DNA from: Propionibacteriaceae bacterium
GTDB lineage: Bacteria > Actinomycetota > Actinomycetes > Propionibacteriales > Propionibacteriaceae
NCBI GenBank assembly: GCA_031265725.1
Contig: JAISCH010000340.1
Location: 1 to 9,391, forward strand
DNA length: 9,391 nucleotides
Reading direction: 5' to 3'
Shown: positions 1 through 5,393 of the stretch, piece by piece
Layout: each line of letters opens with the position of its first letter
How positions within the stretch are numbered: position 1 is the stretch's first letter
Program-made: the position numbers and the translations under genes
The notes under the pieces: model-generated
What the model saw: the letters and a program-made list of their open reading frames with translations, nothing else
What the model was told of the DNA's origin: nothing
Databases searched by the model: none

Positions 1-43
1 GAACCTCGAAAACGTCCGAATCGCCGCAGTGGGGCGTAATTGG
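1..43. other. Intergenic edge, nothing recognised
   Basis: These bases lie beyond the hairpin that follows the catalase gene. No start codon with a ribosome-binding site, no coding frame and no further repeat could be supported here. It is probably the spacer to the next gene, which is outside the window. Confidence 0.5.
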
Positions 44-80
44 AAGTGGGCTGGTGAGTTGTTCACTCACCAGCCCACTT
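44..80 (-). terminator. Strong hairpin terminator of furA-katA
   Basis: Positions 44-59 (AAGTGGGCTGGTGAGT) are perfectly complementary to 65-80 (ACTCACCAGCCCACTT), giving a 16-bp stem with a 5-base loop. The hairpin begins 30 bases past the catalase stop codon. No T-run follows on either strand. Long GC-rich stems without a U-tail are common as actinobacterial terminators, so the role is inferred from position and stability. Being symmetric, it could also stop a convergent transcript entering from the left. Confidence 0.75.
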
Positions 81-110
81 GCGTCCACTCACCTATTCAT
101 TGTTGGTTGG

Positions 111-1562
111 TCAGGCTCCGACTGCTGCTCTCACTTGGGCGGCGATCTCGGGATCGATCTTTTCCCAGTAGCGGAAGAAGTTCTCCTTGATGACGGCAAC
201 GCTCAAGCCCTGGTATTGGCCAGTTAGGGTTTTCACCAGTCGGGCGCGCTGTTCAGGGCTGAACACCCCGCCGACCAGAGCGCTGGCTTGGCTGAAATCG
301 TCGTCGTCAGCGTGCAGGGTCGCTGCGGCCCGGACCATCTCCCCGTCCGACTCCCAGCCGCGCGGCTCGCTGGCGAGTTCCGCGTCAGCGACCGGGCCAC
401 CGAAGGAATTCGGGGCGTAGACCGGGGCTGAGGCCGGGTGGACGGTGTGCCGGGAGGCACCGTCGCGGGTGTAGGAATTCACTGGCGACTGCGGGGCGTT
501 GACCGGCAATTCGGCGAAATTGCTGCCGACCCGGTAACGGTGCGCGTCAGCGTAGGAGAACATCCTGGCCAGCAGCATCTTGTCCGGGGAAATCCCGGTG
601 CCGGGCACCAGATTGCTGGGCGCGAAAGCCGCCTGCTCGATCTGGGCAAAATAATTCTCCGGATTGCGATTGAGGGTGAAACGGCCCACCAGCACTCGCG
701 GGTAGTCCTGGAACGGCCACACCTTCGTCAAGTCGAATGGGTTGAAGTGGTAGTCCTTCGCCTCCTGGTACCCCATGATCTGCACATACATCGTCCAACT
801 TGGGTACTCGCCGCGCTCGATGGCCTCATACAGGTCGCGGATATGGTGGTCGGCGTCGGAGCCAGCCAGTTGATCGGCGGTCTCGGCGCTCATCTCCTTG
901 GTGCCCTGGTCGCTGACGAAGTGGTACTTGACCCAGAAACGTTCCCCTTCGGCATTTATCCATTGGTAGGTGTGCGAGCCATAGCCGTTCATATGCCGCC
1001 AATCCTGCGGCAGGCCCCGGTCGCCCATCAGATAGGCGACTTGGTGCGCGGTCTCCGGTGACAGCGTCCAGAAGTCCCACTGCATGTCCAGATCGCGCAG
1101 ATGGGAGCCGGGCAGCCGCTTCTGCGAGTGGATGAAATCAGGGAATTTGATGCCGTCGCGGATGAAGAAGACCGGAGTGTTGTTGCCAACGATGTCGAAA
1201 TTGCCGTCGGCGGTGTAGAACTTGAGCGCGAAGCCGCGCACGTCCCGCCAGGTGTCCGGGCTACCCTGTTCCCCGGCGACGGTGGAGAATCTGGCCAGCA
1301 GGCCGGTCAATTGGCCGGGCTGGAAGACTTTGGCTTTGGTGTACGCGGACACGTCGCCAAGCACCTCGAAGCTGCCGAACGCGCCGCCGCCCTTGGCGTG
1401 GACGATGCGCTCCGGAATGCGCTCACGGTTGAATTGGGCGAGTTTCTCGACCAGGTAGACATCGTGCAGGACGATGGGGCCATCGGCCCCGACGCTCAGC
1501 GAATACTCATCGGAGGCGACTGGCGCTCCGGTCTGTGTGGTTGTTGGTTCAGGCTTGGTCAT
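111..1562 (-). CDS. katA: Monofunctional haem catalase KatA
   Basis: This cytoplasmic enzyme converts hydrogen peroxide to water and oxygen. The protein is 483 residues, the size of small-subunit (clade 3 type) catalases without the C-terminal flavodoxin-like domain. The distal catalytic histidine is H55 in ERIVHAKG. The catalytic asparagine lies in [11 protein letters not shown] (N127/N128). The proximal haem-ligand tyrosine is Y337 in [21 protein letters not shown] (144-150) and GYGSHTYQW (193-201) are further family hallmarks. I chose the ATG at 1562 because the family's N-terminus begins there and an AAAGAGG ribosome-binding site lies 4 bases upstream; the frame stays open upstream only because it crosses furA in another frame. 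The start overlaps the furA stop as ATGA, so the two genes are probably translated in a coupled way under one FurA-controlled promoter. Function is very secure; clade assignment is by length and motifs only. Confidence 0.97.
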   Translation of the reverse strand: MTKPEPTTTQTGAPVASDEYSLSVGADGPIVLHDVYLVEKLAQFNRERIPERIVHAKGGGAFGSFEVLGDVSAYTKAKVFQPGQLTGLLARFSTVAGEQGSPDTWRDVRGFALKFYTADGNFDIVGNNTPVFFIRDGIKFPDFIHSQKRLPGSHLRDLDMQWDFWTLSPETAHQVAYLMGDRGLPQDWRHMNGYGSHTYQWINAEGERFWVKYHFVSDQGTKEMSAETADQLAGSDADHHIRDLYEAIERGEYPSWTMYVQIMGYQEAKDYHFNPFDLTKVWPFQDYPRVLVGRFTLNRNPENYFAQIEQAAFAPSNLVPGTGISPDKMLLARMFSYADAHRYRVGSNFAELPVNAPQSPVNSYTRDGASRHTVHPASAPVYAPNSFGGPVADAELASEPRGWESDGEMVRAAATLHADDDDFSQASALVGGVFSPEQRARLVKTLTGQYQGLSVAVIKENFFRYWEKIDPEIAAQVRAAVGA

Positions 1563-2059
1563 TTTTCCTCTTTCATGCTTTTGCTGGCGGTCCGGCCTCT
1601 GTTGACGGACGTGTCTTGGCCAGCGGTGTTCTTGCAGTCGGGGCAGACGCCCCAGAAGGTGACAGCGGCCTCGTCGATGTCGAAGCCGTGGTCGTCGGCC
1701 AGCGTCAGGCAGGGTGCGGAGCCGATGATGCAATCAACGTCCAGCACTCGCTCACATTGCCGACAAATTAGATGGTGGTGGTTGTCTCCCACCCGGCGCT
1801 CATAGCGCAGCGCGGAACCGGGCGACCCGGTGCGCCGCAACAGGCCCGCCGCAGTGAGAGTTTTGAGGGCGTCGTACACCGTCTGAGTGGCGATGTGGAC
1901 GTCATTGCCCCGGACCAGCCGCGCGACGCTGTTCGCGTCCAGATGGCCGCGTCCGGCTAGCACATTGAGCACGGAGACCCTTGGCCAAGTGACCCGCAGG
2001 CCATGCTCACGCAACAGTTCGGCTGTGGCGGTGTGATAGGCGGTCGATCGCGGTGACAT
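1559..2059 (-). CDS. furA: Fur-family peroxide/metal-responsive repressor (FurA/CatR type)
   Basis: A 166-residue DNA-binding repressor. The N-terminal winged helix (about residues 10-85, including [10 protein letters not shown] and [11 protein letters not shown]) is followed by the metal-binding dimerisation half. The metal-site signature is clear: [14 protein letters not shown] (89-102) with the His cluster 94-96, C99-x2-C102, and a second pair C139-x2-C142 in GVCPDC, which together fit a structural zinc site. The stretch around VGDNHHH and [11 protein letters not shown] closely resembles mycobacterial FurA, which represses katG, and CatR of Streptomyces, which represses a catalase gene. 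By family and by its coupled catalase gene, it most likely senses peroxide through metal-catalysed oxidation and derepresses its own operon. The ATG at 2059 is preferred: the frame continues upstream to 2230, but that part shows no Fur homology. No ribosome-binding site lies at normal distance, which fits the leaderless transcript proposed for its promoter. Confidence 0.93.
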   Translation of the reverse strand: MSPRSTAYHTATAELLREHGLRVTWPRVSVLNVLAGRGHLDANSVARLVRGNDVHIATQTVYDALKTLTAAGLLRRTGSPGSALRYERRVGDNHHHLICRQCERVLDVDCIIGSAPCLTLADDHGFDIDEAAVTFWGVCPDCKNTAGQDTSVNRGRTASKSMKEEK

Positions 2060-2065
2060 AAGAAC

Positions 2066-2095
2066 AGCGTACCCTCTTTTCTGGAATAATTCCAA
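2066..2095 (-). promoter_or_regulatory. Candidate leaderless promoter of furA-katA
   Basis: On the minus strand TACGCT (2071-2066) fits the actinobacterial -10 pattern TAnnnT, and TTGGAA (2095-2090) is a 4/6 match to a -35 box with an 18-base spacer. Only 6 bases separate the -10 from the furA ATG, so transcription would start at or next to the A of the start codon, giving a leaderless mRNA. The purine-rich GAGGG upstream is 12 bases from the ATG, too far for a good ribosome-binding site. The start point is inferred, not observed. Confidence 0.5.
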
Positions 2096-2100
2096 AAAAG
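2076..2100. promoter_or_regulatory. Palindromic operator, probable FurA box
   Basis: A 25-base AT-rich inverted repeat centred on A2088. Its core is TGGAAT-A-ATTCCA (2082-2094) with flanking CTTTT and AAAAG arms. All base pairs match except the 2081/2095 pair. It overlaps the -35 and spacer of the proposed furA promoter, where bound repressor would block RNA polymerase. Fur-family proteins bind AT-rich palindromes of this kind and FurA/CatR proteins autoregulate, so this is the natural operator. Protein binding is inference. Confidence 0.65.
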
Positions 2101-2164
2101 GAGAGTTGGCGCGGCGACTGCTGCCTGCGGTTCCCAAACTGTCGACTTTCGCGGTTTCACGGAC

Positions 2165-2214
2165 GTGGCGTTGTGGAATCGCTGACTGCTGAACGGGTAA
2201 AGTGACTACGCCAC
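2165..2214 (+). other. Widely spaced inverted repeat in the leader of the phosphoribosyltransferase gene
   Basis: GTGGCGT (2165-2171) is complementary to ACGCCAC (2208-2214), with 36 bases between. A short additional pairing, AAGTG (2200-2204) with CACTT (2212-2216), competes with it. The stretch 2060-2249 separates the divergent furA and phosphoribosyltransferase genes and otherwise holds the furA control region. TAAAGT at 2198-2203 or TATTCA at 2224-2229 could be a -10 for the rightward gene, but neither has a convincing -35. It does not resemble a purine riboswitch. A 7-bp match may be chance. Confidence 0.2.
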
Positions 2215-2249
2215 TTCGGCAGGTATTCAAGGCTTGAAAGAGTAAAGCG

Positions 2250-2825
2250 ATGGATGAGACGCATCAGGTCTATCTCGGTGAGGGAGTCAAAGCTGAACTT
2301 CCCTTGCATTGGGTGGACGAACATCTGGGCATTTATTCGTTTGTCCTGATCGACAAGGTTAAATGGGTCCGCTCCTCGGCGCACGCGCTGTTGGCGAAAA
2401 TCGATCAAAACCTGGCTGGCGATCCGGTGGACGCGATTCTCACTCCCGAGGCCAAAGCGATAACGCTGGCCTATGAGATCGCCGTCGGCATGGAATTCGA
2501 CGAGTATTTCGTGGCGCGCAAGAGCGTGAAGGCGTATATGCCCGATCCGGTCAGCATCCCGGTGAAGTCCATCACCACCACCCAGCCGCAGACGTTGTAT
2601 TTCGACCGCGAGGATGTCAACAGACTGCGCGGCAAGCGGGTCCTGGTGGTCGATGACGTGGTGTCCACCGGGGCGACTTTGGGGGCGCTCTTCGATTTCC
2701 TGGATAGCATCGGCTCCCATGTCGCATTGGTGGCCTGCGTGCTGACTGAGGGCGAGGAACGCGAGCACTATCGCGGGGTGCCGTTGGTCAGTCTGAGCCA
2801 TATTCCGTTGGTCCACCGGGACTGA
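2250..2825 (+). CDS. Purine-type phosphoribosyltransferase
   Basis: A 191-residue type I phosphoribosyltransferase. The PRPP-binding loop is exact: VLVVDDVVSTGAT at residues 131-143, preceded by a predicted nucleobase-side strand-loop around TPEAKAITLAYEI (65-77) and YFVARKSVKAYM (86-97). This arrangement resembles adenine/xanthine-type enzymes that transfer the phosphoribosyl group of PRPP to a free base for purine salvage. The base specificity cannot be read from the sequence, and the N-terminal 40 residues are not diagnostic. The ATG at 2250 has a modest purine-rich GAAAGAG about 7 bases upstream. The gene diverges from furA and lies 57 bases before pafB in the same direction, so some read-through into pafBC is possible. 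It sits where pafA is found in many actinobacteria but has no similarity to that ligase. Alternative: a regulatory protein with a PRTase fold rather than an enzyme. Confidence 0.85.
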   Translation: MDETHQVYLGEGVKAELPLHWVDEHLGIYSFVLIDKVKWVRSSAHALLAKIDQNLAGDPVDAILTPEAKAITLAYEIAVGMEFDEYFVARKSVKAYMPDPVSIPVKSITTTQPQTLYFDREDVNRLRGKRVLVVDDVVSTGATLGALFDFLDSIGSHVALVACVLTEGEEREHYRGVPLVSLSHIPLVHRD

Positions 2826-2851
2826 GACGGAGCTAGCTCGTGGCGCGGGCA

Positions 2852-2875
2852 AAATCGGTGTGCCACTGCTAATCT
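2852..2875 (+). promoter_or_regulatory. Candidate pafB promoter with partial PafBC (RecA-NDp) motif
   Basis: TAATCT (2870-2875) fits the TAnnnT -10 pattern and ends 7 bases before the pafB ATG, the spacing expected of a leaderless transcript. Upstream, AAATCGGTG (2852-2860) shares the TCRGTG core with the LexA-independent damage-promoter consensus TTGTCRGTG-N8-TANNNT of mycobacteria. The first three bases differ and the spacer is 9 rather than 8. No ribosome-binding site of normal quality precedes pafB. A 10-bp palindrome, GAGCTAGCTC, lies at 2830-2839. The promoter call is moderate; the PafBC link is weak. Confidence 0.35.
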
Positions 2876-2882
2876 GCTGGCA

Positions 2883-3830
2883 ATGGCGGCGCGCAAATCT
2901 GAGCGGATTATGAATCTGGCCATCTGTCTGTTGATGGCCAACCGCTTCCTGCCCAAACGGGAAATCCGGGAAACCATTGAGGCGTACCGCGAGATCAGCA
3001 GCGATCAGGCTTTCGACAAGATGTTTGAACGCGATAAAGAGGAACTGCGCCAATTGGGCATTCCGGTCCAGACCGGCAGCAACGATGCCTGGCATCCCGA
3101 GGACATCGGCTACCGCATCTCGCGCAAGGACTACGAGCTACCGGCAATCGAATTCGACGCGGCTGAGCTGGCGGTGCTGGGTATCGCCTCCCAGGTCTGG
3201 GACAGTGCCACCCAGGCCGATCAGACCAAGTTCGCACTGGCGAAATTGCGTGCGGCCGGGGCCGACCCCGACCCGGGCCGGTTGGCGGCGCTCACTCCCA
3301 GCGTCGGGGGCAAGGAGGACGCCTTCGCCCCGATGTGGCAAGCCGTCTTGCAGCGGATTCCGGTGGGGTTCGGCTATCGCGGACGGCAGCGCCGGTTGCA
3401 GCCGTGGGTGATCACTCATCGCCGGGGTGCCTGGTACGTGTATGGATTCGACTTGGACGCCGACGAGCCACGGACCTACCGGCTGAGCCGGGTGGAATCG
3501 GAGGTCCGTCAGCTTGGCGGCCCTGGCTCGTTCACGCCCCAAGCGGTTGACCCAGCCCAACTCGCCGCCCGGATGGAGCCGGCCAAACCTGACGCCCAGG
3601 CGGTATTGGCTATCCGGGAGGGCAGCGCGCCAGTGTTGCGCCGCCGCAGCGAACCGGTGGCGATGGACGGCCTGCCTGTCGGATTCAGCGCCTACCGGGT
3701 CGGATACGCCAGCGTCGGGGACTTCGTCAGTGAGATTTGCGCGCAGGGTCCGGACGTGATCGTGCTGGAACCGCCAACGCTGCGCCAGCAGGTTGTCGCC
3801 CAGCTGCGGCGTTTCTTGGAGGCGTCATGA
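2883..3830 (+). CDS. pafB: WYL-domain transcriptional regulator PafB
   Basis: A 315-residue subunit of the PafBC heterodimer, the activator of the LexA-independent DNA-damage regulon in mycobacteria. It has an N-terminal winged helix-turn-helix (about residues 5-80, with KSERIMNLAICLLMANRFLP and FERDKEELRQLGIPV). The central WYL domain (about 145-215) carries a variant motif, WYVYGFD at 184-190, and the conserved RTYRLSRVES (197-206). The C-terminal WCX extension spans about 235-315. WYL domains are thought to sense nucleic-acid ligands such as single-stranded DNA. The ATG at 2883 gives the usual family start (MxxRKSERIMNL). The stop overlaps the pafC start as ATGA, consistent with equal synthesis of both subunits. 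The assignment as PafB rather than a generic WYL regulator rests on the tandem partner and the tatA/tatC/helY context. Confidence 0.93.
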   Translation: MAARKSERIMNLAICLLMANRFLPKREIRETIEAYREISSDQAFDKMFERDKEELRQLGIPVQTGSNDAWHPEDIGYRISRKDYELPAIEFDAAELAVLGIASQVWDSATQADQTKFALAKLRAAGADPDPGRLAALTPSVGGKEDAFAPMWQAVLQRIPVGFGYRGRQRRLQPWVITHRRGAWYVYGFDLDADEPRTYRLSRVESEVRQLGGPGSFTPQAVDPAQLAARMEPAKPDAQAVLAIREGSAPVLRRRSEPVAMDGLPVGFSAYRVGYASVGDFVSEICAQGPDVIVLEPPTLRQQVVAQLRRFLEAS

Positions 3831-4780
3831 CTTCCAACGCGCAAGTCGCCCGGCTGCTGGCCCTCGTCCCTTATCTGCAGCAGGCCGGTGCCGTCGACCT
3901 GGCAAAGACAGCCGAGCAGTTCTCGGTGACTCCGGGCCAGTTGGTCAAGGATTTGAACGTGCTGTGGTTCTGCGGGCTGCCCCAGGGCCTGCCGGACGAT
4001 CTGATCGAAGTCGATCAAGACGCGCTGGCCCAGGGGGAGATCAGGCTGAGCAATGCGGACTTCCTCTCCCGTCCGATGCGGTTCACCCCAGACGAGGCGA
4101 TGAGCCTGGTCGTCGCGCTGGAGGCGGTCGCGGAATTGGCCGATCCGTCCAGCGCCGCCGCCGTGGCGTCGGCATTGGACAAACTGACCAAGGCCCAGGG
4201 GCAGTCCGTCCAGGTGATCGTCTCCGCCGCTGCCGGGGATGCCGACATCCGGGAGAGCCTGCTCGCAGCGATAGCCCAGCAGACGGTCGTCCGGCTCACC
4301 TATGACCGGCAACTGGGATCGGCAACCTCGTATCCGGAGGTGGAGCCGGTGAGGTTGATCACCCGTGATGGCTTCGCCTATCTGCAGGCTTGGAGCCTGG
4401 AACGGGCGGCCTGGCGCACCTACCGGCTGGACCGGATCGCCGCTGTGGAAGCCACCGGCCAACCTGCCCAGGAGCGCGGAGTCCCCGAACGTTTCGACTC
4501 CGGTTGGCTGGAGTCCCGCCCGGACGCGGCGGAGGTCGAGTTGGAAGTCAGCCCCGAGGCTGGCTGGGTCGCTGAGTACTATCCGGTGCGGTCGGCGGTG
4601 CGGACGGAACACGGCTGGGTTTTGCGGCTGCTGGTAGCTGATCCGCGTTGGCTGAACGGCCTGCTGCTGCGGCTGGGCGACCAAGTGCTGCGGGTGTCGC
4701 CCGAGGCCGCGCTGGACGCCGCGCGTCATATCGCCCACGAAACACTTGCCGCATACGAAGGTAAGAGGTCGCACCGATAG
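3827..4780 (+). CDS. pafC: WYL-domain transcriptional regulator PafC
   Basis: A 317-residue partner of PafB. The N-terminal helix-turn-helix (about 3-60: QVARLLALVPYLQQAG, then SVTPGQLVKDLNVLWFCGLP) is followed by a WYL domain (about 140-210) with FAYLQAWSLERAAWRTYRLDRI at 183-204. A WCX-type C-terminal domain spans about 232-310. The start at 3827 is supported by GGAGG at 3818-3822, 4 bases upstream, and by the ATGA overlap with the pafB stop. An upstream start in the same frame at 3737 would lie inside pafB and is rejected. In some actinobacteria pafB and pafC are fused; here they are separate. The pair most likely acts as one DNA-binding unit responding to DNA damage. Confidence 0.93.
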   Translation: MTSNAQVARLLALVPYLQQAGAVDLAKTAEQFSVTPGQLVKDLNVLWFCGLPQGLPDDLIEVDQDALAQGEIRLSNADFLSRPMRFTPDEAMSLVVALEAVAELADPSSAAAVASALDKLTKAQGQSVQVIVSAAAGDADIRESLLAAIAQQTVVRLTYDRQLGSATSYPEVEPVRLITRDGFAYLQAWSLERAAWRTYRLDRIAAVEATGQPAQERGVPERFDSGWLESRPDAAEVELEVSPEAGWVAEYYPVRSAVRTEHGWVLRLLVADPRWLNGLLLRLGDQVLRVSPEAALDAARHIAHETLAAYEGKRSHR

Positions 4781-4832
4781 GTGGCTTGACTCGCGACGGG
4801 ATAATGGCGCGCTGGCAGCGTTGTCGTCCATC

Positions 4833-4856
4833 GACGTAGATACGCTACGTCTCTTT
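4833..4856 (+). terminator. Hairpin terminator candidate after pafC
   Basis: GACGTAG (4833-4839) pairs perfectly with CTACGTC (4845-4851) around a 5-base loop, followed by the pyrimidine-rich TCTTTCC. It lies 52 bases past the pafC stop and before the candidate promoter of the next gene, so it may separate the pafBC unit from the tat-helY unit. The stem is short and the T-run broken, so termination may be partial. Confidence 0.45.
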
Positions 4857-4931
4857 CCTCCGCCTTGCCAGCACACCATTCTCCCGCCGCTCGCAAAACC
4901 CGCAACCTATCGGCGCGACCTCTATGTGAGG

Positions 4932-4937
4932 TAGGGT
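4932..4937 (+). promoter_or_regulatory. Candidate -10 box for the tat-helY operon
   Basis: TAGGGT fits the TAnnnT -10 pattern and ends 7 bases before the GTG at 4945, which would make the first transcript of this operon leaderless with a GTG start. No convincing -35 is seen 16-19 bases upstream. The alternative reading is that AGGG (4933-4936) acts as a weak ribosome-binding site 8 bases before the GTG. Confidence 0.35.
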
Positions 4938-4944
4938 TGCACTC

Positions 4945-5127
4945 GTGATTTGGGTGCTGGCCTTTCTGGGTATCGCTCTTGGCGGGATCGTCATGCTGAT
5001 TTGTTACGCCGTTTGGTTGGCGCACAAGGCCTCAGACCTGTTCTCCGAATTGGAGATGCTGGGCACCCGCGCCGAGGAATTCGGCAACATCGTCGGTAAA
5101 TTGGCTTTGACAAGCGAAAACGAATAG
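4945..5127 (+). CDS. Small single-span membrane protein upstream of tatA
   Basis: A 60-residue protein with a GTG start. Residues 2-25 form one hydrophobic membrane segment (WVLAFLGIALGGIVMLICYA), followed by VWLAHKASDLF and an amphipathic, net acidic helix (about 27-54, SELEMLGTRAEEFGNIV) and a polar tail. No catalytic motif is visible. A similar short membrane protein between pafC and tatA is, as I recall, widespread in actinobacteria but uncharacterised. The span-plus-amphipathic-helix layout echoes TatA/TatB proteins, though it lacks their Phe-Gly hinge and cannot be called a Tat component. It is the first gene of the tight tat-helY run, 14 bases before tatA. Coding is supported by its placement, the clear hydrophobic-to-amphipathic pattern and high GC at third positions. 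Confidence 0.75.
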   Translation: MIWVLAFLGIALGGIVMLICYAVWLAHKASDLFSELEMLGTRAEEFGNIVGKLALTSENE

Positions 5128-5141
5128 GAATCGGAGGATAT

Positions 5142-5393
5142 ATGCCAAGCCTAGGTGGATGGGAATGGGTGATTCTCATAGTCGTAGCGGCGTTGCTTTT
5201 CGGCGGTTCCAGGCTTGCCGGTATCGGTAAGAACGCCGGGAAGGCCATCCGTGAATTCAAAGAAGAGGTCAGCACGCCCATCAGCAATGGGCTGAAAGAC
5301 CCCGAGCCGACAGACCCTCCAGTGTCGCAATATGAATACGGCACAACGGAACCAAACGGTGTGGAGCCGCCCCCCGCAAATGGGCAAGCGTAA
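5142..5393 (+). CDS. tatA: Sec-independent translocase subunit TatA
   Basis: The pore-forming subunit of the twin-arginine translocase, which exports folded proteins across the cytoplasmic membrane. In its 83 residues the layout is canonical: a short N-terminus with GGWEW (5-9), one membrane helix (about 9-20, VILIVVAALLF), the Phe-Gly hinge at residues 20-21 and an amphipathic helix (22-43, SRLAGIGKNAGKAIREFKEEV). The tail is acidic and proline-rich and probably disordered. The start ATG is well supported by GGAGGA at 5133-5138. The usual KRLP after the hinge is replaced by SRLAG. tatC follows with a 14-base overlap. No tatB is in the window; actinobacteria usually carry it elsewhere. The single A-type gene beside tatC favours TatA over TatB. 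Confidence 0.93.
   Translation: MPSLGGWEWVILIVVAALLFGGSRLAGIGKNAGKAIREFKEEVSTPISNGLKDPEPTDPPVSQYEYGTTEPNGVEPPPANGQA

Noticed and set aside
438..1061. Plus-strand open frame opposite katA
   Set aside because: The catalase motifs on the minus strand are complete. The plus-strand translation is unremarkable and lacks a ribosome-binding site.
2060..2230. N-terminal extension of FurA to an upstream ATG
   Set aside because: The added residues show no Fur similarity and would run through the palindrome and promoter. The family starts near the ATG at 2059.
2060..2249. Purine riboswitch ahead of the phosphoribosyltransferase
   Set aside because: The conserved three-way junction and loop sequences of the purine aptamer are not visible.
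2830..2839. GAGCTAGCTC palindrome as an operator for pafB
   Set aside because: A single 10-base palindrome with no extension into the flanks; chance occurrence is likely and no regulator is implied.
2157..3095. Minus-strand open frame opposite the phosphoribosyltransferase gene and the start of pafB
   Set aside because: It spans two genes on the other strand plus their spacer and has no recognisable domain. The plus-strand PRPP loop decides the coding strand.
4785..4805. TTGACT...GATAAT as a promoter after pafC
   Set aside because: The boxes look good singly, but the spacer is only 9 bases, too short for a housekeeping sigma factor.
3692..4879. Long minus-strand open frame opposite pafC (about 395 codons)
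   Set aside because: Antisense to a clear WYL regulator, no domain recognised, composition typical of a GC-rich shadow frame.
5332..5379. Upstream ATG start for TatC
   Set aside because: It would overlap tatA by 62 bases with no ribosome-binding site and adds residues not typical of TatC.
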